Positions 35,446-44,449 of a stretch of DNA of 64,000 nucleotides are shown here, piece by piece. The DNA comes from Azospirillum endophyticum (GTDB lineage: Bacteria > Pseudomonadota > Alphaproteobacteria > Azospirillales > Azospirillaceae): assembly GCF_016595245.1 (NCBI RefSeq), contig NZ_JAENHM010000025.1, forward strand, positions 1-64,000. Reading direction: 5' to 3'. Within the stretch, counting starts at the first letter, position 1. Each line of letters opens with the position of its first letter. Both the position numbers and the translations under genes were made by a program. Under the pieces are notes generated by a model. The model was given only the letters and a program-made list of their open reading frames with translations. It had not been told where the DNA came from and did no database searches.

Positions 35446-35784
35446 TCAGCCATGCGCGGCGTAGGCGTCCATCACGCGGGTGGAATAGACCAGCGCCGCT
35501 CCGGCATTGAGCGCGACGGCGACGCCCAGCGCCTCGGCGATTTCCTCCTGGGTGGCGCCATGCTTGATCGCAGCCTCCGTATGGACGGCGATACAGCCGT
35601 CGCAGCGGATGCTGACGGCGACGGCCAGCGCGATCAGCTCGCGCGTCTTGGCGCCCAGCAGGTCCTTCTTCTGGCCGGCGGTGCTGAGACCGGCATAACC
35701 CCTGACCGTGTCGGGGCTGAGCTTCGCGATCTCGCCGACGCCGGTGAGGACCTGCTGACGGTATTCGTTCCAGTTGAGCATCAT
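35446..35784 (-). CDS. Carboxymuconolactone decarboxylase/AhpD-like protein
   Basis: The 112-residue helical protein has the AhpD/CMD core: LGAKTRELIALAVAVSIRCDGCIAVHTEAA contains the Cys-x2-Cys pair (CDGC) followed by the His three residues later, the usual peroxidase-type redox site. KHGATQEEIAEALGVAVALN follows. These proteins reduce peroxides or act with thiol partners. An ATG at 35784 (or 35781) follows a GAGGAGACA site. It is separate from the thiolase gene upstream by 128 bases. Confidence 0.87.
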   Translation of the reverse strand: MMLNWNEYRQQVLTGVGEIAKLSPDTVRGYAGLSTAGQKKDLLGAKTRELIALAVAVSIRCDGCIAVHTEAAIKHGATQEEIAEALGVAVALNAGAALVYSTRVMDAYAAHG

Positions 35785-35912
35785 GGCCTTGTCTCCTCGT
35801 TCACCGTTCCCGCTCGCTGTCGCCGGCGCCGGTTCTGTGGGGCCACGCTACGGTCCGGCGTGTCGGCGATATAGAAGGATGCGCCCGTCCTTGGGACGCC
35901 GTTCCGGGAGCC

Positions 35913-37112
35913 TCAGCCGATCCTCTCGATCGCGATGGCCGTGGCCTCTCCACCGCCGATGCACAGCGAGGCCACGCCCCGTGTCAGCCCGCGTGCCGCC
36001 AGCGCGTGGAGCAGCGTCACGACCAGCCGCGCCCCGGTGGCGCCGATGGGATGGCCGAGCGCGCAGGCGCCGCCATTGACGTTCAGCCGGTCGGGCGCGA
36101 TGCCGAGGTCGCGCTGTGCCGCCATGGCGACGACGGCGAAGGCCTCGTTGATCTCGAACAGGTCGACGTCGCCCACCGACCAGCCGACCTTGTCCAGCAG
36201 CTTGCGGATCGCCGGGATGGGGGCGGTGGTGAACCAGGCCGGATCCTGGCTGTGGGTGGCATGGCCGCGGATTTCCGCCAGGATCGGCAGGCCGGCGGCC
36301 TCGGCGACCGAACGACGGGTGAGCACCAGCGCCGCGGCGCCGTCGGCATTGGCCGAAGAACTGGCTGCGGTGATCGTGCCGTCGCGGCGGAAGGCCGGCT
36401 TCAACGCCGGGATCTTGTCGGGCGAAACCTTCAGTGGGTTCTCATCCTGCTCGACCATCCGCTCCCCACCCTTGGCGGGAACGGCGACCGGCACGATCTC
36501 CGCCGCGAAGGCGCCGCTCTCGATCGCCTCGCGGGCGCGGATCAGCGTTCCGGCCGCATAGGCGTCCTGTTCGGCACGGGTGAAGCCGTAGGCTTCCGCC
36601 GTCGCCTCGCCGAAATCGCCCATGGCGCGGCCGCCCTCATAGGCGTCCTCCAGCCCGTCCAGCATCATGTGGTCCAGCAGCCGATCATGACCGATGCGGT
36701 AGCCGCCGCGCGCCTTGGCCAGCAGGTAGGGGGCGTTGGTCATCGACTCCATGCCGCCGGCCACCACGATGTCGGCCGAACCGGCACGGATCAGGTCATG
36801 GGCCAGCATGGTCGCCTTCATGCCCGATCCGCAGACCTTGTTGATGGTCGTGGCTGCCGTCGCATCGGGCAGCCCGGCGCCGCGGGCCGCCTGCCGCGCC
36901 GGAGCCTGTCCCTGGCCGGCCGGGAGGACACAGCCCATCAGCACCTCGTCGACGCCGGCGGGCGGCAGGCCGGCGCGCTCCACCGCCGCGGCGATGGCGC
37001 GCGCACCGAGGGCCGGCGCCGGCAGCCCCGCCAATTCTCCCTGGAAACGCCCGAGCGGCGTGCGGACGGCGGACACGATGACGACTGGGTCGTGGATGGC
37101 AGCGGTCTGCAT
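35913..37112 (-). CDS. Acetyl-CoA C-acetyltransferase (thiolase)
   Basis: The ATG at 37112 gives 399 residues, the usual thiolase length. The acylated cysteine lies in NKVCGSGMKATML near 91; the late HPIGATGAR near 356 holds the active His, and CIGGGEATAIAIER near 385 the second Cys. VSAVRTPLGRFQGEL opens the protein. It reversibly condenses two acetyl-CoA or cleaves acetoacetyl-CoA, or thiolyses 3-oxoacyl-CoA. A divergent TetR gene with two operator-like dyads in the gap suggests regulated expression. A possible link is oxoadipyl-CoA cleavage in the hydroxyquinol branch, but the genes are 21 kb apart. Confidence 0.9.
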   Translation of the reverse strand: MQTAAIHDPVVIVSAVRTPLGRFQGELAGLPAPALGARAIAAAVERAGLPPAGVDEVLMGCVLPAGQGQAPARQAARGAGLPDATAATTINKVCGSGMKATMLAHDLIRAGSADIVVAGGMESMTNAPYLLAKARGGYRIGHDRLLDHMMLDGLEDAYEGGRAMGDFGEATAEAYGFTRAEQDAYAAGTLIRAREAIESGAFAAEIVPVAVPAKGGERMVEQDENPLKVSPDKIPALKPAFRRDGTITAASSSANADGAAALVLTRRSVAEAAGLPILAEIRGHATHSQDPAWFTTAPIPAIRKLLDKVGWSVGDVDLFEINEAFAVVAMAAQRDLGIAPDRLNVNGGACALGHPIGATGARLVVTLLHALAARGLTRGVASLCIGGGEATAIAIERIG

Positions 37113-37171
37113 GGTGGTGATCTCCGGATCGGTTGCGCCCGCATGAGTGATGCCCACGGGGGCACTTTTAA

Positions 37172-37212
37172 ATGGCGATCGTCATGTTTGCATAATTGAT
37201 GATGATCGTCAT
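37172..37212. promoter_or_regulatory. Pair of TetR-type operator dyads
   Basis: ATGGCGATCGTCAT (37172-37185) and ATGATGATCGTCAT (37199-37212) are each 12-of-14 palindromes, spaced 27 bp centre to centre, in the 188-bp gap between the thiolase gene and the divergent TetR gene. Similar sequence, symmetry and position suit binding of the TetR protein to both promoters. Confidence 0.6.
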
Positions 37213-37300
37213 ATAATTTATCAACGGGTCTCCCGCGAGTTTTTGGGCGAGGGGGCTTTTCAGGGGCCACCGGTCAAGACCCGGTCACGGAAGGTGGATC

Positions 37301-37885
37301 ATGCGGGTGAGCAAGGAACAGGCGGCGGAGAACCGGCGCAGGGTCGTCGAGGTAGCGAGCGCGCTGTTCCGCGAGCGCGGCTTCAACGGGATCGGCGTCG
37401 CCGACCTGATGAAGGAAGCCGGGTTGACCCATGGCGGCTTCTACGGCCAGTTCCAGTCCAAGGAGGATCTGGTGGCGGAGGCCTGCGCCCATGCCATGGA
37501 GGTGGCGTCGGAGCGCTGGGGCCGGTCGGCGGAGGCGACGGGCGAGGATGCGCTGCCGAAGCTGCTGGAAAGCTACCTGTCGCCGCGCCACTGCGACCAC
37601 CGCGCCGCCGGCTGTCCCATCGCTGCGCTCGGCGTCGATGTGGCCCGGCAAGGTGGGGTGGCGCGCAGCGCCTTCACCCGGGGGCTGCGCCCCTTCATCG
37701 AGCAGCTGGGCCGGCTGGTGCCCGGCCGTTCGGCGGAGGCGAAGCGCAAGGCGGCGCTCGCCACCCTGTCGGGTATGGTCGGCGCCTTGGTCCTCGCGCG
37801 TGCCGTCGACGACCCCGCCCTGTCGGACGAAATCCTGGAGGCGGCACGCGTGAGCCTCGGCGGGCCGGAGACCGGCGGCGAGTGA
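37301..37885 (+). CDS. TetR-family regulator
   Basis: The 194-residue protein has the TetR helix-turn-helix at 14-58 (RRVVEVASALFRERGFNGIG, DLMKEAGLTHGGFYGQFQSKEDL in parts), with the C-terminal TetR_C_6-like helices following. A Cys-containing segment RHCDHRAAGCPIAALG near 95-110 is typical of the NemR-like group that respond to electrophiles. It is divergent from the thiolase gene. The paired operators in the gap suggest autorepression and repression of the thiolase. Confidence 0.87.
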   Translation: MRVSKEQAAENRRRVVEVASALFRERGFNGIGVADLMKEAGLTHGGFYGQFQSKEDLVAEACAHAMEVASERWGRSAEATGEDALPKLLESYLSPRHCDHRAAGCPIAALGVDVARQGGVARSAFTRGLRPFIEQLGRLVPGRSAEAKRKAALATLSGMVGALVLARAVDDPALSDEILEAARVSLGGPETGGE

Positions 37886-37909
37886 CCGTCTTGGCGCCGG
37901 CCCGTCCGA

Positions 37910-38218
37910 TCAGGCGATCCGGCGCAGCAGGTCGATCCGCAGCGGTTCGCCCAGCAGCGTGTCGAATTGCGCGGCGAGGCCGGTGAAGGCGGCGCCCGCC
38001 GCATGGGTGTCGAGGGCGGCCTGATCCTGCCAAACCTCGTACATCACGATGGTGCCGGGCCGCTCGCGGCTGACATGGGCGGAGTAGGCGAGGCAGCCCG
38101 GTTCCTTCAGCACGACCGGAACGATGGCGGTGATCGCGTCGGCCAGCGCCTGCTCCTGACCAGGCTTGGCGACGAGATAGGCGACGAGTTGAATCTGGTC
38201 GCTCGGCGGAACGGTCAT
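37910..38218 (-). CDS. Antibiotic biosynthesis monooxygenase (ABM)-fold protein, YgiN-like
   Basis: Started at the ATG at 38218 (GAGGGAGACA site) the protein is 102 residues, matching single ABM domains. VAYLVAKPGQEQALADAI begins the first strand-helix unit, EPGCLAYSAHVSRERPGTIVMYEVWQDQAALDTH (read in parts) covers strands two and three with the conserved W-x-D. YgiN-type proteins oxidise quinols to quinones. It is convergent with the TetR gene (24 bp between stops) and divergent from the GlxA-type regulator, which may control it. Confidence 0.83.
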   Translation of the reverse strand: MTVPPSDQIQLVAYLVAKPGQEQALADAITAIVPVVLKEPGCLAYSAHVSRERPGTIVMYEVWQDQAALDTHAAGAAFTGLAAQFDTLLGEPLRIDLLRRIA

Positions 38219-38615
38219 TGCGATGTCTCCCTCATGAATGGCCCGCTGAATGGGTAACGGAACCGGATTTGCGGCGATCCTGGTCTGAGGACGCGATGCC
38301 GGCAACCCGGCGTCTCGGTCCGTGACGAAGGAGTAGCTGCCGATCGTCAAGAACGGAAATGCATAGTCGCGATTTCGACGAGAAGAAAATCGGATCGCTT
38401 CTCCGCCCGCTCGATTTTGGGAAAACGCAAATCCCGCCAGTCACCCGGGCAAAAACGGGCATCCCGCACCGATCTCCCACACAGACGCGATGTCCGAAAT
38501 CGTGGTGTCTTTGACATTCCAGACAAGCCCGCGACCTCATAATCTGGTCTCGGCCGCGGGGTCCGGGGGCGCAACGGCTTCGGGGACATCGCGGGGCTGG
38601 GAGGCGGAAAAAGAC
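38219..38615. promoter_or_regulatory. Long divergent gap between the ABM gene and the GlxA-type regulator
   Basis: This 397-bp region encodes nothing convincing. A short AT-rich stretch at 38380-38425 and the TTTGACATTCCAGAC segment near 38509 are the best promoter candidates. No clear dyad was found. Confidence 0.35.
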
Positions 38616-39614
38616 ATGCTCACCATCGGTTTCGTGGTGTTCGACGATTTCCAGGTGATGGGAATGGCGGCGCTCTCGGCTTTCGAGATGGCGAACCTCG
38701 TGCTCGATCGGCAGGCTTATCACGTTCATGTCCTGTCGGAGCAGGGTGGCCCGGTCCGCAACTCACTGGGCTTCGCCGTCGACACGCAGCCGTTCGACGA
38801 TGCCGTCTTCGACACGACGATGACCATTGGATCGTTGCGGGTCAAGCCGTCCAGCTCCGGCTTGCTGGCCTACCTGCGCGATGCCGCCGGTACCTCGCGC
38901 CGGATCGCCGGCATCTGCACGGGTGCCTATGTCCTGGCCGAAGCCGGCCTGCTCGACGGGCGCCGCGCCACCACCCACTGGAGCCATGCCCGTACCCTCC
39001 AGCGCCTCTACCCCAAGGTGAGGGTGGAGGAGGACCGCATTTTCAGCGTCGACGGCAATGTCTGGACCTCGGCCGGCATGACCGCCGGCCTCGACCTCGC
39101 CATGGCGCTGGTCGAGGATGATTTCGGGGTGGAGGTCGCCAAGGCGGTGGCACGCAAGCTGGTGGTCTATCTGCGCCGGCCCGGCGGCCAGTCGCAATTC
39201 TCCGCCCTGCTGGATCTGGAGCCGCGTTCCGACCGCGTACGGCGGGCGCTGGTCCATGCCAAGGAGAATCTGAGGAACGACCTGTCGGTGGAGGAACTGG
39301 CGGAAGCCGCCAACCTCAGCCCCCGCCAGTTCAGCCGCCTGTTCCGCCAGGAAACCGGCCAGACCCCGGCCAAGGCGGTCGAGCATCTGCGGCTGGAGGC
39401 GGCACGCGTGATGATGGAGGAGGGGCGCCATTCGATGGACGTCATCGCCCGCGAAACCGGTTTCGCCGATCGCGAGCGCATGCGCCGGGCCTTCCTGCGC
39501 GCCTACGGTCAGCCGCCCCAGGTGATCCGCCGTTCGGTGGAGAGCGACCGCATCACGTCCCCGGGATCGGCGGCCTTCCAGTCAGGCTCGGCCGAATCGA
39601 GCGTTAATACCTAG
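38616..39614 (+). CDS. GlxA-type transcriptional regulator (DJ-1/PfpI domain plus AraC domain)
   Basis: The ATG at 38616 (GAGGCGGAAAA site) gives 332 residues. Residues 1-190 are a DJ-1/PfpI amidotransferase-like domain: GFVVFDDFQVMGMAAL at the start and RRIAGICTGAYVLAEAGLLDGRRATTHW (in parts) with the nucleophile-elbow cysteine of ICTGA near 108. Residues 215-320 are an AraC DNA-binding domain (LSVEELAEAANLSPRQFSRLF, MDVIARETGFADRERMRRAFL). Such regulators usually control a neighbouring gene for aldehyde or quinone handling. The next gene downstream is an SDR. Confidence 0.88.
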   Translation: MLTIGFVVFDDFQVMGMAALSAFEMANLVLDRQAYHVHVLSEQGGPVRNSLGFAVDTQPFDDAVFDTTMTIGSLRVKPSSSGLLAYLRDAAGTSRRIAGICTGAYVLAEAGLLDGRRATTHWSHARTLQRLYPKVRVEEDRIFSVDGNVWTSAGMTAGLDLAMALVEDDFGVEVAKAVARKLVVYLRRPGGQSQFSALLDLEPRSDRVRRALVHAKENLRNDLSVEELAEAANLSPRQFSRLFRQETGQTPAKAVEHLRLEAARVMMEEGRHSMDVIARETGFADRERMRRAFLRAYGQPPQVIRRSVESDRITSPGSAAFQSGSAESSVNT

Positions 39615-39622
39615 ATATGGCT
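39604..39622. promoter_or_regulatory. Shared upstream motif, copy 1 (before the SDR gene)
   Basis: TTAATACCTAGATATGGCT overlaps the stop of the regulator gene and lies 122 bases before the SDR start. A similar motif, TTAATACCTAGGGATAGCT on the minus strand (43115-43133), precedes the hydrolase gene in the same relative orientation, and ATACCTGCGTATAGGT occurs at 41964-41979. A common regulator is inferred. Confidence 0.4.
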
Positions 39623-39744
39623 CCCGAAATACTTCGGGCACGGTAGCTTTTCACATCATCCGAGACGGCGCTTCCATGGGGAACACCAGTGTTCTCCCAA
39701 CGCTCCTGCTCGCTTAATCTTCCCCTAAGAACGGACATCCAGCC

Positions 39745-40503
39745 ATGCAGCTTACCGACAACACCATCTTCATCACCGGCGCCACCTCCGGCATCGGCCG
39801 TGGACTTGCCGAGGCTTTCCACAAGCTGGGCAATCGGGTCATCATCGCCGGCCGGCGCAAGGCCCTGCTGGAACAGGTGACCGCCGCCAATCCCGGCATG
39901 AAGGCCATCGAACTGGATATCGCCGACCCGATCAGCATCCAGGCGGCGGCCGAGCGTCTGGTGGCCGAGAACCCGACGCTGAACGTCCTGATCAACAATG
40001 CCGGCATCATGCCGTTCGACGATGCCTCCGGCCCGATGGACGACGCCCAGGCGCTGTCCATCGTCACGACCAATCTGCTCGGTCCCATCCGCATGACCTC
40101 GGCGCTGATCGAGCATCTGAAGGCGCAGCCGCGGGCGGCGATCGTCAACAACACCTCCGTGCTCGCCTACACGCCGCTGGCCAATACGGCGGTCTATTCC
40201 GCCAGCAAGGCGGCGCTGCACAGCTACACGCTGTCCCAGCGCTTCATGCTGCGCAACACCAGCGTCACCGTGCAGGAGATCGCTCCGCCCTGGGTCAACA
40301 CCGACCTGATCAAGAAGGGCGACGATCCCCGCGCCATGCCGCTGGACGCCTTCATCGAGCAGACGATGGCGGCGCTGGCGACCGACGCGGAAGAGGCGAT
40401 CGTCGAAAGCGCCCGTCCGATGCGCGACAACGCCGGCCCGCAGGAGCATGCCCTGGTCATGGGCTTCAACAGCTACATCGCCGAGAACCCGATCCCGGTC
40501 TGA
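39745..40503 (+). CDS. Short-chain dehydrogenase (DltE-like)
   Basis: The 252-residue protein carries FITGATSGIGRGLAEAF (residues 9-25), LINNAGIMPFDDAS near 84, the serine of NNTSVLAYTP near 134, and the catalytic YSASKAALHSY near 147-157. It resembles DltE-type SDRs found beside AraC/LysR regulators in many proteobacteria. Cofactor and substrate are unknown. Its stop codon lies in the first unit of a 3 x 13-bp tandem repeat, and a terminator follows. Confidence 0.88.
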   Translation: MQLTDNTIFITGATSGIGRGLAEAFHKLGNRVIIAGRRKALLEQVTAANPGMKAIELDIADPISIQAAAERLVAENPTLNVLINNAGIMPFDDASGPMDDAQALSIVTTNLLGPIRMTSALIEHLKAQPRAAIVNNTSVLAYTPLANTAVYSASKAALHSYTLSQRFMLRNTSVTVQEIAPPWVNTDLIKKGDDPRAMPLDAFIEQTMAALATDAEEAIVESARPMRDNAGPQEHALVMGFNSYIAENPIPV

Positions 40504-40532
40504 TCGCCCGGTCTGATCGCCCGGTCTGATCG
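40494..40532. repeat. Three perfect 13-bp tandem repeats
   Basis: The unit CCCGGTCTGATCG occurs at 40494-40506, 40507-40519 and 40520-40532 without change. The first unit spans the last codons and the stop of the SDR gene. It probably arose by recent slippage. Confidence 0.85.
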
Positions 40533-40543
40533 AACGCAAGACG

Positions 40544-40577
40544 AAAAGGCCGCCGGGCGGAAACCCCGCGGCCTTTT
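40544..40577 (+). terminator. Intrinsic terminator after the SDR gene
   Basis: AAAAGGCCGC (40544-40553) pairs perfectly with GCGGCCTTTT (40568-40577) around a 14-base loop. The right arm ends in four T, then CAT. The stem is GC-rich at its core and A/T at its base, the usual form of a rho-independent terminator readable on both strands. Confidence 0.75.
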
Positions 40578-40688
40578 CATCGTCCATCAATCCTGTGCGG
40601 GGGCATTCCGGGCAGCCGTCCTTCGATGGCGTGAATATCGTGGGAACCACTTTCCCAGACATTCACGCATTGCGGAGAGCGCGTAGCC

Positions 40689-41932
40689 TCAGACCCCGAT
40701 CTTGTTCTTCGCCAGCGGAAGGCTGCGGATTCGCTGGCCGGTCAGCGCCGCCACGGCATTCACCACGGCGGGCGGCACGCCGGGCAGGCCCGGTTCGCCG
40801 ACGCCCCCCATCGGGGCGCCGCTTTCCACGATCGCCACATGCACGGCGGGCATGGAGCGGCGGGACAGGATCGGGTAGTCGTCGAAATTGTGCGACTGCC
40901 GGACGCCGTCCTTATAGACGAGTTCCTCGAACAGCGTGGCCGACAGGCCGAGCGCCGCGGCGGCTTCCACCTGCGACGTCACGATGGCCGGGTTGACGAT
41001 GCTGCCGGGATCGAAGGCGACCCAGACATTATGGACCTGCGTCTCCCCGCCCTGGACCGACACCTCGGCGATCGTCGCGGCTTCCGACCCGAAGGGGGAG
41101 GCCATGGAGACGCCGCGTGCGCGCCGTACTCCGTCCACCTCATAGGGGCCGCGCTTCCAGCCGCCGGACATCGTCGCAACCGTTTCCAGCAGCTTGGCAT
41201 GGCGCGGCTTGTCCTTCAGCAATTCCAGCCGCAGGGCGAAGGGGCCCCGGCCGCCGGCATCGGCGATCTCGTCCAGGAAACCTTCATAGAAGAAATCGTT
41301 CATCGAATGGCCGACCGAGCGCCAGAAGGCGATCGTCACCGGATGCGGGAGCTTGACGTGGTCCACTCGGCGGTTGGGGATGGCGTAGGGCTTCTCCGTG
41401 ATGCCCTCCACCGCCGAGCTGTCGACGGGATCCGTGAACACCGCGCCGAACCAGCGGCCGAGCGGCCCTTCGCCCACCGTGCGCACCTGGATCGCGTTTG
41501 GGCGCCCGTCGGCACCGAGGGCGGCGCGAAGCTGAGCGGACGCAGGGCGTCCATGCGGAACTCCTCCTCGCGCGACCACAGCACCTTCACCGGCCTGCCG
41601 GTGGCCTTGGCCAGCTGGATGGCCTGCAGGAACGGGTTGGCGGCGCCATAGAGAAAATGCCGGCCGAAGAAGCCGCCCAGGATCGGCGAATGCAGGATGA
41701 CCTTCTCCGGCGGCAGCCCGGCGGTCTGGGCCGCCACCGACTGGAACAGCTCCGGCATCTGGTTGGGCGCCCACAGCTCCAGCGTGCCGTCGGAATTGAA
41801 GCGCGCCATGGAGGAGGTCGGCTCCAACTGGCCGTGGACCAGATAGGGGGCGTCATACTCCGCCTCGATCACCTTGGCGGCCTTGGCGAAGGCGGCGGCG
41901 GCATCCCCCTCGGACTCCGCCGCACGCGTCTT
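40689..41932 (-). pseudogene. Isoquinoline 1-oxidoreductase-like molybdenum hydroxylase large subunit, truncated and frameshifted
   Basis: Two frames cover only the C-terminal half of an IorB/XDH-like Mo-binding subunit (family length over 700 residues). The first, from about 41932 to 41525, reads AKVIEAEYDAPYLVHGQLEP and HSPILGGFFGRHFLYGAANPF (given in parts). The second, from about 41540 to 40689, has WRSVGHSMNDFFYEGFLDEI, HNVWVAFDPGSIVNP and PAVHVAIVESGAPMGGVGEPG. A frameshift separates them after LRPLSFA. Upstream a TGA closes the frame at about 41945, and no N-terminal half or 2Fe-2S subunit is present. The gene cannot give an active enzyme. Confidence 0.8.
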
Positions 41933-41963
41933 ATTTCAACGACCGGAGCGGGATGCGTCATTC

Positions 41964-41979
41964 ATACCTGCGTATAGGT
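41964..41979. promoter_or_regulatory. Shared upstream motif, copy 2
   Basis: ATACCTGCGTATAGGT has inverted ends ACCT and AGGT six bases apart, just upstream of the broken molybdenum hydroxylase gene. It resembles the motifs at 39604 and 43115. Confidence 0.35.
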
Positions 41980-42028
41980 TGACCCCCGCGGCACCGGTCG
42001 CGGCTCCGCGGGGGTGAACCGAGCGATG

Positions 42029-43021
42029 TCAGGCCTTGAAGAAGGCCAGCAGGTCGGCGTTGATGGTCTCCGCATGGGTGGTCGCCATGCCGTGCGGGAA
42101 GCCCTTGTAGACCTTCAGCGTCCCCTTCGGCAGCAGCTTGGACGACAGCAGCGCGGAGTCGGCGATCGGCACGATCTGGTCGTCGTCGCCATGCATCACC
42201 AGGGTCGGGATGTCGATCTTCTTCAGATCCTCGGTGAAATCGGTCTCCGAGAAGGCCTTGATGCAGTCGTAATGGGCCTTGGCGCCGCCCATCATGCCCT
42301 GGCGCCACCAATTGTCGATGACACCCTGCGAGACCTTGGCGCCGTCGCGGTTGAAGCCGTAGAAGGGGCCGGACGGGATGTCCCGGAAGAACTGGGCGCG
42401 GTTGGCGGCCAGCGCCGTGCGGAAGCCGTCGAACACCTCCAGCGGCAGGCCGCCGGGATTGGCTTCCGTCTTGACCATGATCGGCGGAACGGCGCCGAGC
42501 AGCGCCGCCTTGCCGGCCCGCGCGGTGCCGTGGCGACCGAGATAGCGCGCCACCTCGCCGCCGCCGGTCGAATGGCCGACATGGAAGACGGTCTTCAACC
42601 CCAGCCCGGCGACGACGGCCAGCACGTCGTCGGCGTAGGTGTTCATCTCGTTCCCGGTCGCCGTCTGGGTCGAACGGCCGTGCCCGCGCCGGTCATGGGC
42701 GACGACGCGGTAGCCGTGGTTCAGGAAGAACAGCATCTGGGCGTCCCAATCGTCGGCGCTCAGCGGCCAACCATGGTGGAACATGACGGTCTGGGCGTCG
42801 CGCGGTCCCCAATCCTTGTAGTAGATCGAGGCGCCATCCTTGGCGGTGACGAACCCGTCTTCGGTCTTGCCGTTGGTCATCGTCCGTCTCCCTTCGCTTT
42901 TGTGGGTGGCGGCGGCGCTGGCATCGGCAGCGCCCAGTATGGCGGCGGTGGCGCCGGCGGCGGCCGCGCCGACGATGAGGGTGCGGCGGGTGGCGTCCGG
43001 CGTGGAGGAATCGAATGGCAT
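42029..43021 (-). CDS. Alpha/beta hydrolase (non-haem haloperoxidase-like) with Tat-like leader
   Basis: The ATG at 43021 gives 330 residues. Residues 11-40 look like a Tat signal ([17 protein letters not shown]...ADASA). The hydrolase domain begins near 50; [13 protein letters not shown] near 80 shapes the oxyanion hole, [13 protein letters not shown] near 148-160 holds the nucleophilic Ser, [11 protein letters not shown] near 268 the Asp, and [10 protein letters not shown] near 300 the His. Internal ATGs near residue 48 would give a cytosolic form. It resembles chloroperoxidase-type esterases common beside AraC/LysR regulators. The export prediction is moderate. Confidence 0.85.
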   Translation of the reverse strand: MPFDSSTPDATRRTLIVGAAAAGATAAILGAADASAAATHKSEGRRTMTNGKTEDGFVTAKDGASIYYKDWGPRDAQTVMFHHGWPLSADDWDAQMLFFLNHGYRVVAHDRRGHGRSTQTATGNEMNTYADDVLAVVAGLGLKTVFHVGHSTGGGEVARYLGRHGTARAGKAALLGAVPPIMVKTEANPGGLPLEVFDGFRTALAANRAQFFRDIPSGPFYGFNRDGAKVSQGVIDNWWRQGMMGGAKAHYDCIKAFSETDFTEDLKKIDIPTLVMHGDDDQIVPIADSALLSSKLLPKGTLKVYKGFPHGMATTHAETINADLLAFFKA

Positions 43022-43114
43022 CGTGATGTCCCTGTCAATGCGTCGAAGGTCGTTCGATTGGCGCCGCGGAACGCCGATGTCTCCATGGCTACCGGATTTA
43101 CTCACTATTCAAAG

Positions 43115-43133
43115 CTATCCCTAGGTATTAATA
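43115..43133. promoter_or_regulatory. Shared upstream motif, copy 3 (before the hydrolase gene)
   Basis: Read on the minus strand this is TTAATACCTAGGGATAGCT, matching the copy at 39604-39622 at 16 of 19 positions and lying 94 bases before the hydrolase start. The surrounding 43100-43250 stretch is AT-rich and non-coding; I see no gene in 43134-43334. Confidence 0.4.
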
Positions 43134-43334
43134 ATCTCCATAAGGAAATAATCGGCATCTGCAAGAGGTTGTGGCGGATCATTCATGTCTTGATTTGCGG
43201 AATATCGGCGGAAAAGGACATGATCTTCTCCATTCGATAGCTCGGAAGCGTCGATCCCTTTCGTTCGGCAAGACTAATTGACTGAATTCTTATGAACGCC
43301 TTCGCGCACTCGGGTTGGTGGAAGGGGGAGGTTG

Positions 43335-44294
43335 ATGGCATCGTCGAAGATCGTCGCAGGTGATCCGCCCCCGCTGTCGTACCCCGCCACCATCCTGGCG
43401 CTGACGATCGGCAAGCTGTTCTTCCCGGTCCAGTCGGCGTTCGGGCCGCTGCTGCTGGCGCTGCTGGCCTTCGGGACCGGCTTCGTCGTCCGGCCGCTGG
43501 GGGGGGCGCTCAGCGGCTAGCTGCTGTCGACCCATCTGCCGCCCGATGCGCTGGAGGCCTGGGGATGGCGCGTCCCGTTTCTGGCCGGGCTGTCGATCCT
43601 CCCGGTCGGCCTGTATCTGCGCCGTCTGCTGCCCGAGACCATGCGCCCTAATCCCGGCCGCACGGCAGTCCTGGCGGAACTGCTGTCCGGCCATCGGGCG
43701 AAGCTCGTGGTCGGGGTGCTGATGATCATGGGCGGCACCGCCTCCACCTACGTCAACATCGACTACATGCCGACCTATCTGATTTGGATGGCCGGCCTGC
43801 CGCCGCAGACGGCCTTCCTGACGGGCTGCGTCGCCGGGGCGACCATGCTGCTGGTGGCGCCCCTGGCCGGACTGCTGTCGGACCGGGTGGGCCGCCGCCG
43901 CCCCTTCGTCGTCTGGACCGCACTCGCCAACCTTCTCCTGACCTATCCCGCATTCCGGGTGCTGTCCGATCTCCCCGGCGTTCCGGCGGCACTGGCGACG
44001 GTCGGGCTGCTGATCGCCATCAACGCCGCCGGGGCAGGAGCCTGCCTGCTTCTGCTGATGGAGAGTTTCCCGTCGCGCGTCCGGGCATCCGGCCTGTCCA
44101 TCATCTACAGCATCGGGGTATCGGTCTTCGGCGGCTTCGCCCAATTCATCGTCACCTGGCTCATCAGCGTCACCGGCGACCCCATGTCTCCCGCCTGGTA
44201 CGTCTCGGCCTGCGCGTTCGTGATGCTCTGCGCCTCCTTCCGCATGCGCGAGATCCGGGTGCCGCGGAGCTTCGGCACGCCGGTCGAAACCTAA
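43335..44294 (+). pseudogene. MHS-type MFS transporter with internal deletions and an in-frame stop
   Basis: The single frame reads MASSKIVAG, then ALTIGKLFFPVQSAFGPLLL and FGTGFVVRPLGGALSG, and hits TAG at 43518-43520. The same frame continues LLSTHLPPDALEAWGWRVPF, LPVGLYLRRLLPETM and SDRVGRRRPF to a normal stop at 44294. Compared with metabolite/H+ symporters of about 430 residues, it lacks part of segment one and roughly 100 residues between segments two and five. Deletions and nonsense codon together show a decayed transporter. The surviving 3' part could be read from an internal start but would lack half the carrier. Confidence 0.78.
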
Positions 44295-44449
44295 CTGTCC
44301 GCCGGCTGACGCCCGTTCCGGCCGGCCCGTGCAGGGCGCTTGCCTATGGGCTATGCCATCGCAGACCGGCGGGCGGACGGCCCGGAGCGTGACGATGGCC
44401 TTTCCCATCCTGTTGTCGTCGGGTCGCCCATTGAACGCTTCAGGAGACC

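Noticed and set aside
39623..39638. Hairpin CCCGAA-ATAC-TTCGGG after the GlxA-type gene
   Set aside because: Only six pairs and no directly following T-run. It may be part of the operator region instead of a terminator.
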